The position numbers were made by a program, and so were the translations under genes. A stretch of 14,217 nt of DNA from Nitrospinaceae bacterium (GTDB lineage Bacteria; Nitrospinota; Nitrospinia; Nitrospinales; VA-1): contig JAPYPM010000020.1 of the NCBI GenBank assembly GCA_029937635.1, forward strand, positions 1 through 14,217, written 5' to 3'. Below, one piece after another: positions 1 through 6,817 of the stretch (positions are counted from its first letter, which is position 1; each line of letters opens with the position of its first letter). The notes below the pieces were generated by a model. It did no database searches and was not told the origin of the DNA. It saw only the letters and a list, made by a program, of their open reading frames with translations.

Positions 1-308
1 CCCGATCGCCTTGGAATTGATGCCTCAACAACGGCCTTTAAAATCTGTATTTTCTCAGGATTTAAAATTTCTAGCATACGATTAAATATTTTCTCCGGGA
101 AATAAAGTGTGAGGTTAAGTTTCGCCTGTTGATAGACAAACTTATATCCTGAGCGCATTGGATTATTTCTGATAGGAGCATACTCAACATGGCCATCTCT
201 CATAAATGCACCCAATTCTCCCCACTCCACCCCAACCTTTAATAGGTTTTGTCTTATATTAGAGAGAAGAATACTTTGTTCCGGTAATTCGTAAGTGTAG
301 CTCGGCAT
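1..308 (-). CDS. Unrecognised protein, N-terminal 102 residues, runs off the window
   Basis: The frame is open from an ATG at 306-308 to the window edge, giving 102 complete codons with no stop. The product begins MPSYTYELPEQSI and is a mixed-charge soluble sequence with no signal peptide or membrane segment. Aromatic and charged residues alternate in the middle (for example GYKFVYQQ near residues 54-61), and the visible end (EKIQILKAVVEAS, near residues 85-97) could be a helix. I recognise no family. It begins 30 bp after the methyltransferase stop on the same strand, so the two may be co-transcribed. No strong Shine-Dalgarno precedes the ATG. It is probably a real coding region because of the long open frame and ordinary composition, but the function is unknown and the C-terminus is not visible. 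Confidence 0.6.
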   Translation of the reverse strand, partial: MPSYTYELPEQSILLSNIRQNLLKVGVEWGELGAFMRDGHVEYAPIRNNPMRSGYKFVYQQAKLNLTLYFPEKIFNRMLEILNPEKIQILKAVVEASIPRRS

Positions 309-338
309 ATATTTTAGTATCTTGAATATTGAGTAACA

Positions 339-1169
339 TTAGCTACTTCGCACAGCACGAATTGCCATAAATAATGGAACTTCTTTTCTAGCGCGGTTTT
401 CTCCGCGAGATCGTTTACCGGATGCACTCTCTTTATTCGACATCCATTCTTCCAGAGAGTCAACATAAAGACCCGCTTTTAGCAATGCTGAAAAATAGTT
501 TTGCAGCGGCCTATGATAGGTCATAGTATAATTCACCTTATCAACAAATGGGGGGGTCAGTATAGGAATTTTCATTTCGTTGGCGTAACGATCCACACGC
601 CTGTATTCTATTTTTTTATCCTCATCCCAACCCCAATGAGTTTGGCGAGGAATACGGAAACATGGGTGGGTTAAGACCATTACAAATTTCCCTTTTGGTT
701 TAAGCCATTTCGCTACATTTTGAAATACAGGTTCAATTTTTTCTATATTTTGTACTGCAAGAAGACAGGCGACACCATCAAACTTTTGACCATTAAGAAC
801 TTTTGCATCGCCTGCATTGCCTAAATGATATGGAATCAACTTTATCGACCGAGAACGAGCCATTCGCAAAAGTTCTTCCGATGAATCTAGTCCCTCAGGC
901 TTAATTTTTTTTCCCAGCAGAAAACGAGAAAAAACTCCTTGCCCACATGCCAAATCGAGAACACGCCTCCCCGGTTTTAACTCAAGTAGTTTTAAAACGC
1001 CCGGCATCACGATAGTTTGATGGTAATCAGAACCACTCATACCTACTAAAGAATCATACCAACGAGAAGCCTGATCCCATAAAGTTTGTTTCCTTTGACC
1101 AGACGTCCTTAAATTTTTTATGGGCTTTGCTATATTTCGACGAGGAAATATTTTTTTTTTCAAAATCAC
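339..1169 (-). CDS. Class I SAM-dependent methyltransferase, substrate unknown
   Basis: A 276-residue soluble protein with the Rossmann-type methyltransferase fold. Motif I, VLDLACGQG, is at residues 70-78 and forms the SAM-binding loop. An acidic residue at the end of strand 2 (GLDSS, D95) would contact the SAM ribose. FDGVACLLAVQNI at about 130-142 matches the motif IV region, and the following KWLKPKG turn is typical of Methyltransf_11/25 proteins. A further segment, HPCFRIPRQ then WGWDE (about 168-183), looks like a subfamily signature near the substrate pocket, but I cannot name the substrate. The N-terminus is basic. The GTG used here has AGG only two bases upstream, whereas the TTG two codons later has AGG at 8 bases and may be the true start. 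The gene follows sfsA by 60 bp on the same strand and has no obvious link to complex I. Confidence 0.85.
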   Translation of the reverse strand: MILKKKIFPRRNIAKPIKNLRTSGQRKQTLWDQASRWYDSLVGMSGSDYHQTIVMPGVLKLLELKPGRRVLDLACGQGVFSRFLLGKKIKPEGLDSSEELLRMARSRSIKLIPYHLGNAGDAKVLNGQKFDGVACLLAVQNIEKIEPVFQNVAKWLKPKGKFVMVLTHPCFRIPRQTHWGWDEDKKIEYRRVDRYANEMKIPILTPPFVDKVNYTMTYHRPLQNYFSALLKAGLYVDSLEEWMSNKESASGKRSRGENRARKEVPLFMAIRAVRSS

Positions 1170-1229
1170 TACCTGTAAAAGTCAAAAATAATTTTCATTA
1201 AAAAGAGACCTATCTTGCTATAATTTCTT

Positions 1230-1919
1230 TTAAATATTTACTGGGATCTGGTGTTTAATAGACACCGTATTTTTAGTCACACTGCAATTATACGCGTATA
1301 ACTCTACGCTAGCCAGATTAGCTTTACGCAGCCATTCGCCAAACAGTGGATCTATTTCATCATTTGAGATTATCGATCGAGCATCTGATCGTTGCGAAAC
1401 AAAAATAACAGCCGTGCGGAAACCTTGCTGCCTGAGCTCTATAAGTTCTTTAAGATGTTTGACACCACGTTTAGTAGGAGCATCGGGAAACTTGCCCACA
1501 CTTCCTTCTACCAAGCTTACCGATTTTACTTCCACAAAAGCTTTGATATCTGAAAAATCTAATTGAAAATCAAATCTACTTTCTCCACACTTTACTTCCA
1601 TTTTAAATTTTTTATAGCCATCTAAACAACTTAGATTACCTTCCAAAAGTTCTTTTTCCACCACTTTATTTGCGAATACCGGGTAAACAGAAACCCATAT
1701 GTTCCCATGACGGACTAAAACTAGACTGTATTCAGTTTTTCGCTTTGGACCAGGTTTATAAATGAGACGGACTCTACGGCCCGGCACCATTAGCCCAGGA
1801 AGTCTACCTGGGTCAGGGATATGGGCTTTAATTTCTTGCCCACCTATCTCCACTCGAGCCAAGTATCGATTAGGCCGTTCTAAAAAAATACCATCAACGA
1901 CTCTATCGCCAAGTTTCAT
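1230..1919 (-). CDS. sfsA: SfsA family protein (sugar fermentation stimulation protein homologue)
   Basis: This 229-residue protein matches SfsA in length (the family is about 230-245) and in its conserved blocks. These are the N-terminal OB-like part with HIPDPGRLPGL (33-43), then the nuclease-like core ESRFDFQLDF (113-122), AFVEVKSVSL (127-136) and FPDAPTKRGVKHLKEL (144-159). D117, E130 and K132 resemble a PD-(D/E)xK active site. The C-terminal pattern IDPLF, LYAYNCSV and IPV is also typical. In E. coli the gene was found because extra copies restored maltose metabolism in a CRP mutant background, and the protein binds DNA; its biochemical role is still unclear. It starts 41 bp after nuoM with no terminator visible between them, so read-through from the nuo operon is plausible. 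It occupies the place where nuoN would be expected. Confidence 0.93.
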   Translation of the reverse strand: MKLGDRVVDGIFLERPNRYLARVEIGGQEIKAHIPDPGRLPGLMVPGRRVRLIYKPGPKRKTEYSLVLVRHGNIWVSVYPVFANKVVEKELLEGNLSCLDGYKKFKMEVKCGESRFDFQLDFSDIKAFVEVKSVSLVEGSVGKFPDAPTKRGVKHLKELIELRQQGFRTAVIFVSQRSDARSIISNDEIDPLFGEWLRKANLASVELYAYNCSVTKNTVSIKHQIPVNI

Positions 1920-1960
1920 GTCTTATTAAAAAAGAAGCGCTACGGAAAGTTTAATATTAT

Positions 1961-3481
1961 TTAGTGGTGTCCACTCTTATCTTCACCTGCATGAAGATTA
2001 ATATTTTTTTCTAGTGTCAAAATAGACTCAACCGAGGGGCTAACTCTATCAATAAAAGGTTTGGGATAAAGCCCAATGAAAACCACTAAAATACAGGCTG
2101 GTAGAAGTAGCCCGAACTCACGAAAATTAATATCAGTAAGGCCCTCGGGGATCTTATCATTTTTTTCTTGCATCGCTCCTTGAAACATATAAAGCATATA
2201 GATCGAAGCAAAAACTATAGCCAATCCCGCCATCAAAACGTAAATGACAGAAAGGTCTGCCAGCAACAAAGACGTCCAAACGCCCATGAGAATCAGAAAC
2301 TCACCAACAAACCCATTTAACCCAGGAAGTCCAAGAGCCGCAAGCGTTATCAGCATGAACATACCGTACAAAAGTGGCATGGCCTTACCCAGTCCACGAA
2401 AATCCTTCAAGTTCCGAGTTCCCATCTTCTTCTCAAGAATACCAACAATAATAAAAAGGGCAGAAGCAATAATTCCATGGTTAACCATCTGCAGCACGCT
2501 CCCTTCAATTCCTTCGCCGTTTAGTGCAAAAATACCCAATGCTATAAAACCTAGATGACTGATACTCGAGTATGCTACAAGAGCTTTTAGATCACTTTGT
2601 GCGATAGCAATCCAAGCGCCATAGACAATCCCCGCTGCTGCACCAAACGCAATCACTAAACCAAAACTATCCACAGCATCAGGAAATAAAGGAAGACAAA
2701 ATCGAATAATTCCATAAGCTCCTGCCTTGGACATCACTCCCGTCAAAAGCAGAAGAACTGGGATTGGGCTTGAGACATAAGCGTGTGGCAACCAACTGTG
2801 TAAAGGAAAGATTGGAATCTTTATCGCGAAGGCTGACAAAAAAAACAAAAACAACCAAACCTGATCGGCAGGATCAATCTTCATATGAGAAAGGACTTGA
2901 ATATCAAATGAAAACTGTTGAGTCGCCTCAAAGTGAATAAGACCCAGCCAGATTATACCAAGTAACATTAATAAACTTCCAACAAGCGTATACAATACAA
3001 ATTTTGTCGTAGCATATACGCGGCGACCTTCTCCCCATATTCCGATTAAAAAGTATGTAGGGACAAGCATTAACTCCCAGAATACATAAAATAAGATCAA
3101 ATCTAAGGCCACAAAAACTCCAAGAGTCCCAGCCTCAAGAGCGAGTAGAAGCGCCATAAAATTACGAAAACCCACCTGTCTATCCAACGAGAAACAAACA
3201 GCTATTAAAGAAATAAACGCTGTTAAAACAACCAACCACAAACTAATCCCATCGACACCCATCTGGTAATTAATTTGAAACATAGGAACCCAAACAAACG
3301 TTTCAGTAAACTGCATACCCTGTAAAGAGGAGTCAAACCTTGAAAGTAAAGCCAGCGATATTAGAAAAGTAAGTGTAGCTGCCCCCACAGAAATAGTTCG
3401 AATAGTCCCAGCGTCATCCTTGTTAACAAACAGGAGAACTAATGCGGCTATCAATGGAATAAAAACAATAAGTGTCAACAT
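1961..3481 (-). CDS. nuoM: NADH-quinone oxidoreductase subunit M (antiporter-like membrane subunit)
   Basis: NuoM is one of the Mrp antiporter-like proton channels of the complex I membrane arm. The ATG at 3479-3481 gives 506 residues, close to E. coli NuoM. The frame is open upstream to a TTG at 3517, but that would overlap the end of nuoL and add a hydrophilic 12-residue leader, so I prefer the ATG. The charged residues of the proton path are present: the TM5 glutamate E136 (FYVFWELMLVP), the TM7 lysine K221 (FAIKIPIFPLHSWLP), the TM8 lysine K252 (GVMSKAGAYG) and the TM12 glutamate E394 (FVGEFLILMG). SDLKALVAYSSISHLGF (296-312) is another family block. LPHAY at 231-235 has His where many homologues have Asp or Glu. 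The C-terminus ends in two histidines. It lies 19 bp after nuoL. No nuoN follows. Confidence 0.95.
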   Translation of the reverse strand: MLTLIVFIPLIAALVLLFVNKDDAGTIRTISVGAATLTFLISLALLSRFDSSLQGMQFTETFVWVPMFQINYQMGVDGISLWLVVLTAFISLIAVCFSLDRQVGFRNFMALLLALEAGTLGVFVALDLILFYVFWELMLVPTYFLIGIWGEGRRVYATTKFVLYTLVGSLLMLLGIIWLGLIHFEATQQFSFDIQVLSHMKIDPADQVWLFLFFLSAFAIKIPIFPLHSWLPHAYVSSPIPVLLLLTGVMSKAGAYGIIRFCLPLFPDAVDSFGLVIAFGAAAGIVYGAWIAIAQSDLKALVAYSSISHLGFIALGIFALNGEGIEGSVLQMVNHGIIASALFIIVGILEKKMGTRNLKDFRGLGKAMPLLYGMFMLITLAALGLPGLNGFVGEFLILMGVWTSLLLADLSVIYVLMAGLAIVFASIYMLYMFQGAMQEKNDKIPEGLTDINFREFGLLLPACILVVFIGLYPKPFIDRVSPSVESILTLEKNINLHAGEDKSGHH

Positions 3482-3500
3482 ACTTTTATTCTTTACCGAG

Positions 3501-5093
3501 TTATAGAAACACAACAAACATAAGAATAGTCACGACCCCAACAATCATATTAAAAGCATATAATCGAACGTTACCTGACTGCCAAAGACTTATCAGACGG
3601 CTTACTTCCCGAATCTGAACACCTACTTGATCAACAGCAAAATCAACACCAAACTTTTCAGCTCTTTCTTCAAGAAACGCTCCGACTGCACGAGTTGGTT
3701 TAACAATCAAAAAATCATAAATTTCATCGATATAGTATTTATTAAATAACAGGTCATAAAGTGGGGCTAGCATCTGTTTAACGAATTCCAGCCTATCCTT
3801 ACCAGTCATATAAAAACCAACAGCCCCAACAATACCTATCAAACCAGCGGACAGTCCAATAGTTTCAAGTAATATATCGTCAGGATGAGGCATATGAGCC
3901 CCAAAATATGTCGAAAGAAAGTCATCAACCATTCCACCACCAAACCCAGCCGTCAATGATAAGAAGGCTAAAAGACCAAGAGGAGCAATCATTATCACAG
4001 GACTTTCATGTGCCTTTACATTAGTTCGGGGTTGACCACTAAAGACATAAAAATAAACTCTAAAAATATAAAAACCGGTCATAACTGCCCCTATTATTGC
4101 CATGGCCCAGAAAATAATATTACCCATATCTGCATGATACGAATTAATAATAATCGCTTCTTTGCTAAAAAAACCGCTCGTCAGAGGAAAACCCGCTAAA
4201 GCTAATGAACCTATTAAAAATGTTACATGCGTAATAGGCATTGAATGGCGGATTCCTCCCATTTTTCGAATGTCCTGCTCGTCATTCAATCCATGAATAA
4301 CACTACCCGCGCTCAAAAAAAGTAATGCCTTAAAAAAAGCGTGGGTCATTAAATGAAACATTGCGATGCTGTACATTCCCACACCAACTGCAAGAAACAT
4401 AAACCCTAACTGACTCATGGTTGAATAGGCAATGACCCGCTTAATGTCATACTGAACAATAGCCATAGAACCAGCAAAAATAGCTGTCACTGCTCCCACT
4501 GTTGCGATCAAGTACATAGTAAAAGGAGCGAGTTCATAAAGAACATGGCAACGCGCTATCAAGTAGACACCTGCAGTAACCATGGTAGCAGCATGAATTA
4601 GCGCACTAACAGGAGTCGGTCCCTCCATCGCATCAGCAAGCCATGTGTGAAGTGGAATCTGTGCTGACTTAGCAAATGCCCCTACCAAAAGAAACATGGT
4701 AATTAACAAAATCGCATCATCGTTGGGACGAAAGGTTGACTTGGCAGTGGCAAATACCTCAAGAAAATTTAATGTGCCAAGGTGCTCAAAAATGATAAAT
4801 GCCGCAATAACCATTCCGACATCTCCAATTACGTTCATTACGAATGCCTTGCGGGCGGCCAGAACCGCGCTCGTCTTTTCTTTCCAGAATCCAATCAACA
4901 AATAAGATGCCAACCCAACAAATGCCCAGCCCACAATTAGAAAAAAGAAGTCTGCTGCTAACACTAAAAGAGACATTGAAAAAATAAAGAAATTCAGGTA
5001 AGAAAAAAAACGACTAAACTCAGGATCTTTTTCCATGTAGCCAATTGAATAGACATGAATGACAAAACCAACACCTTTAATGATTAGGAGCAT
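3501..5093 (-). CDS. nuoL: NADH-quinone oxidoreductase subunit L, main part (residues 91-620) after an in-frame stop
   Basis: This is the larger part of NuoL, the distal proton channel whose long C-terminal lateral helix runs along the membrane arm. With the 87-residue piece upstream and three codons between, the gene would encode 620 residues; E. coli NuoL has 613. The first residues, MLLIIKGVGFVIHVYSIGYM, match the family directly after the conserved DPLS. The TM7 lysine is present (AKSAQIPLHTW, K232 in full numbering), as are GPTPVSALIHAATMV, DIKRVIAYSTMSQLGF, HLMTHAFFKALLFL and FFSKEAI. The usual TM5 glutamate is Ala147 (VGWAFVGLASYLL) and the usual TM6 arginine is Val178 (MNVIGDVG). The end (NKYYIDEIYDFLI and the following amphipathic stretch) is typical. 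The ATG at 5091-5093 is not preceded by a Shine-Dalgarno, so independent initiation is doubtful. Without read-through or reinitiation it would not be made. Confidence 0.93.
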   Translation of the reverse strand: MLLIIKGVGFVIHVYSIGYMEKDPEFSRFFSYLNFFIFSMSLLVLAADFFFLIVGWAFVGLASYLLIGFWKEKTSAVLAARKAFVMNVIGDVGMVIAAFIIFEHLGTLNFLEVFATAKSTFRPNDDAILLITMFLLVGAFAKSAQIPLHTWLADAMEGPTPVSALIHAATMVTAGVYLIARCHVLYELAPFTMYLIATVGAVTAIFAGSMAIVQYDIKRVIAYSTMSQLGFMFLAVGVGMYSIAMFHLMTHAFFKALLFLSAGSVIHGLNDEQDIRKMGGIRHSMPITHVTFLIGSLALAGFPLTSGFFSKEAIIINSYHADMGNIIFWAMAIIGAVMTGFYIFRVYFYVFSGQPRTNVKAHESPVIMIAPLGLLAFLSLTAGFGGGMVDDFLSTYFGAHMPHPDDILLETIGLSAGLIGIVGAVGFYMTGKDRLEFVKQMLAPLYDLLFNKYYIDEIYDFLIVKPTRAVGAFLEERAEKFGVDFAVDQVGVQIREVSRLISLWQSGNVRLYAFNMIVGVVTILMFVVFL

Positions 5094-5099
5094 GAAGAC

Positions 5100-5102
5100 T
5101 TA
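5100..5102 (-). other. In-frame TAA at codon 88 of nuoL
   Basis: On the minus strand the sequence reads GTC GAC CCC TTA TAA GTC TTC ATG CTC. The frame is the same on both sides of the TAA, with 87 codons before and 532 after, so no indel is needed. Homologues read D-P-L-S followed by two residues and M at this place. The stop stands where Ser is expected, and TCA to TAA is a single base change. It could be a base-calling or assembly error, a real nonsense mutation, or a suppressed codon; an error or recent mutation is most likely. Confidence 0.9.
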
Positions 5103-5363
5103 TAAGGGGTCGACCAGAATAGACATGTTAAGAGAAAACGACCCGGCCGTCACCCAGTTATAGAGGGTGGAGACACCTCCTTTTTCACTTTCTCCACTTA
5201 GTAGAAAACCAACTAGTGCGGTCAAAGTAATTAAAAAAGAGATACCAACTGAACCACAACCAATTAAACCCGCTCGCTTGCGAGACATTCCATTGCCAAA
5301 CCAACTTAGAACAACGAAGCCTATTAGAGGAGAAATTAATATAAACCAGCAGTATGAGAACAA
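5100..5363 (-). CDS. nuoL: NADH-quinone oxidoreductase subunit L, N-terminal part (residues 1-87)
   Basis: This piece has the first two membrane segments of NuoL. ILISPLIGFVVLSWFGNGMSRKR matches the family N-terminus in position and pattern, followed by GLIGCGSVGISFLITLTALVGF and then the amphipathic NWVTAGSFSLNMSILVDPL, which precedes TM3 in homologues. Translation stops at TAA immediately after DPL. The likely start is TTG at 5361-5363: AAAGGA lies 8 bases upstream, inside the end of nuoK, and the resulting N-terminus aligns with the family start. Starting at the later ATG (MSRKR) would delete TM1. The gene begins 5 bases after the nuoK stop. An 87-residue fragment alone cannot act as a proton channel. 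Confidence 0.88.
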   Translation of the reverse strand: MFSYCWFILISPLIGFVVLSWFGNGMSRKRAGLIGCGSVGISFLITLTALVGFLLSGESEKGGVSTLYNWVTAGSFSLNMSILVDPL

Positions 5364-5368
5364 GTACC

Positions 5369-5668
5369 TTATCCTTTTAAAGTATTGATGTGATCCACAT
5401 CCATATCATGCCGAGTTCTAAAAATGGTTAGAATAATAGCAAGACCAACTACCACCTCAGCCGCAGCCACTGTCATGACCATCAACGCAAAGATTTGTCC
5501 ATCCATTGAATTTTGAAAACTTGAAAACCCTATTAGGAGAAAATTTGCAGAGTTGAGCATTAGCTCCACAGACATAAACATGATCAATGGGTTTTTACGG
5601 ATAAGAAATCCCGCCGCCCCGATACAAAATATGCTAGCGCTTATGAGGAGAACAAATTGATGTCCCAT
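5369..5668 (-). CDS. nuoK: NADH-quinone oxidoreductase subunit K
   Basis: NuoK is a small three-helix subunit (homologous to MrpC) that joins the quinone-side membrane subunits to the antiporter-like ones. The 99-residue length is typical (E. coli has 100). Both glutamates essential for proton movement are present: E35 in FMSVELMLNSAN and E71 in TVAAAEVVVGLA, matching E36 and E72 of E. coli. Other family marks are IRKNPLIMFMS and the C-terminal IFRTRHDMDVDHINTLKG. The ATG lies two bases after the nuoJ stop. The best Shine-Dalgarno, AAGGAG, is 12 bases upstream inside nuoJ, which is long spacing and suggests translational coupling to nuoJ. Confidence 0.97.
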   Translation of the reverse strand: MGHQFVLLISASIFCIGAAGFLIRKNPLIMFMSVELMLNSANFLLIGFSSFQNSMDGQIFALMVMTVAAAEVVVGLAIILTIFRTRHDMDVDHINTLKG

Positions 5669-5670
5669 CG

Positions 5671-6225
5671 TTATTTAAGTCTCCTTCGGACAGGAACATA
5701 GGAAAATTTTGAAAGGCAAATAATTCCAACTGCCGCAACTAAAAGTAAGACAGATGCAAGTTCAAATGAAACTACATGACGTGAAAATAATTCTAGCCCG
5801 ATTGCCTTAGCACTACCCCCAACCTCAGCAACTGTCTGAATATCAAATACTCCCTCAATAGGTTTTGTAGGACCTACCGCCGCTGAGAAGAACAATTCAC
5901 CAAGCATAGTAGCCACAAAAACAATCGCCACAGAACGTTCGGTTGATGGTTCTTGTATTTCTTTTTTCCCACCAAGAAGAGCTATGATAAATAAAAACAA
6001 AATCATCACTGCCCCGGCATACACAATTAGTTGCACTGCCGCAATAAACTCTGCGTTATAGAGAAGAAATAATAGCGCGAGACAAATCATATGGCCGATT
6101 AAATACAAGGCACAATAAATTGGCGCTGAACAAAGAATCACACCTAAGCTTGCAAGCACTGCCGTCAAGCCTACTACCATCGTGACCGTTGCTCTAGTTA
6201 GTTCGAATAAGTCGAATTCGAACAA
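5671..6225 (-). CDS. nuoJ: NADH-quinone oxidoreductase subunit J
   Basis: NuoJ is a five-helix membrane subunit beside NuoH and NuoK. The product has 184 residues (E. coli NuoJ also has 184). The diagnostic block is NAEFIAAVQLIVYAGAVMIL at 57-76, covering TM3, whose YAGAVM stretch forms the pi-bulge implicated in the turnover-linked conformational change. A hydrophilic loop (about 86-96, GGKKEIQEP) follows TM3, and the protein ends in a basic tail (YVPVRRRLK). The start is TTG at 6223-6225: a full AAGGAGG sits 5 bases upstream, and the N-terminus MFEFDLFELT leads straight into TM1. A 90-bp gap to nuoI, the largest in the operon, precedes it, so this gene relies on its own strong ribosome binding site. 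Confidence 0.95.
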   Translation of the reverse strand: MFEFDLFELTRATVTMVVGLTAVLASLGVILCSAPIYCALYLIGHMICLALLFLLYNAEFIAAVQLIVYAGAVMILFLFIIALLGGKKEIQEPSTERSVAIVFVATMLGELFFSAAVGPTKPIEGVFDIQTVAEVGGSAKAIGLELFSRHVVSFELASVLLLVAAVGIICLSKFSYVPVRRRLK

Positions 6226-6230
6226 AATTC

Positions 6231-6237
6231 CCTCCTT
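6231..6237 (-). promoter_or_regulatory. Strong Shine-Dalgarno AAGGAGG that fixes the TTG start of nuoJ
   Basis: AAGGAGG on the minus strand is separated by 5 bases (GAATT) from the TTG codon that begins nuoJ. It is the best anti-16S match I noticed in the window. It supports TTG initiation, and it fits the 90-bp gap upstream, where coupling to nuoI translation is not possible. Confidence 0.75.
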
Positions 6238-6315
6238 AACTTAATAAGTTTTAAATTTTTGAGTTTAAAAAAAAGAGCAACTCTCAAGCTAAATTCCTAA
6301 ACAATCATGAGGACA

Positions 6316-6804
6316 TCAAACGCGTGTTGTGTTACCCAGAATATTTACTTTAAATTCATTCGGCTCCGGATATACGAGCAAGTCGCCCTTTGTAGCAAGA
6401 TATTTATCTCGGTCGTAATCAGCCAGCTCATAATGTTCACGTAAAACAACAGCATCTACTGGACATGCTTCTTCACAATATCCACAATAAATACACCTTA
6501 GTAAATTGATTTCATAAACCTCTGCATAGCGCTCACCTGGAGAAACCGGATGATCAGGATCATTTTCGGCTGAAACAACATGAATACATCCTACGGGACA
6601 ATTAATAGAGCAGAGACTACAGCCAATGCATTTTTCCAAACCATTTTCATCACGGTTTAAGAAATGTCTCCCTCTATAACGTTCTGGCATGATCCGTTTA
6701 ACCTCTGGATAAGAAAACGTAACCGGTTTAGAAAATAAGTTCTTGAAGGTTACTCCAAGCCCTATCAATAAATGTTTTACCCCATCAAAAGTTTTTAAAA
6801 TCAT
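6316..6804 (-). CDS. nuoI: NADH-quinone oxidoreductase subunit I (8Fe ferredoxin-type, clusters N6a and N6b)
   Basis: NuoI carries two [4Fe-4S] clusters that relay electrons from NuoG to the terminal cluster N2 in NuoB. From the ATG at 6802-6804 the protein has 162 residues. The two ferredoxin motifs are complete: C59, C62, C65 and C69 in CIGCSLCSINCPVG, and C104, C107, C110 and C114 in CIYCGYCEEACPVDAV. By the usual cross-over, C59/C62/C65/C114 bind one cluster and C69/C104/C107/C110 the other. The N-terminal amphipathic helix (HLLIGLGVTFKNLF) anchors it at the membrane surface. An in-frame TTG at 6828 would add 8 residues and overlap nuoH; GGTGA four bases before the ATG favours the ATG. 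The start lies 13 bases beyond the nuoH stop. Confidence 0.96.
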   Translation of the reverse strand: MILKTFDGVKHLLIGLGVTFKNLFSKPVTFSYPEVKRIMPERYRGRHFLNRDENGLEKCIGCSLCSINCPVGCIHVVSAENDPDHPVSPGERYAEVYEINLLRCIYCGYCEEACPVDAVVLREHYELADYDRDKYLATKGDLLVYPEPNEFKVNILGNTTRV

Positions 6805-6817
6805 ATTTTCACCGTTA

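Noticed and set aside
1192..1224. Plus-strand promoter-like TATAAT at 1219-1224 with TTTTCA upstream.
   Set aside because: Spacing is about 21 bases, the -35 match is poor, and no plus-strand gene follows.
1920..1960. Terminator between nuoM and sfsA (T-rich run after AGCGCT).
   Set aside because: No stable stem precedes the T run; only a 6-base self-complementary word is present.
3482..3517. Longer nuoM starting at TTG 3517.
   Set aside because: The added 12 residues are hydrophilic, overlap the end of nuoL and do not match the family N-terminus.
6266..6284. Possible intrinsic terminator between nuoI and nuoJ: a small AGAG/CTCT hairpin followed by eight T on the minus strand.
   Set aside because: The stem is only four base pairs with a 3-base loop, it lies inside the operon, and nuoJ downstream has a strong ribosome binding site. 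Too weak to call.
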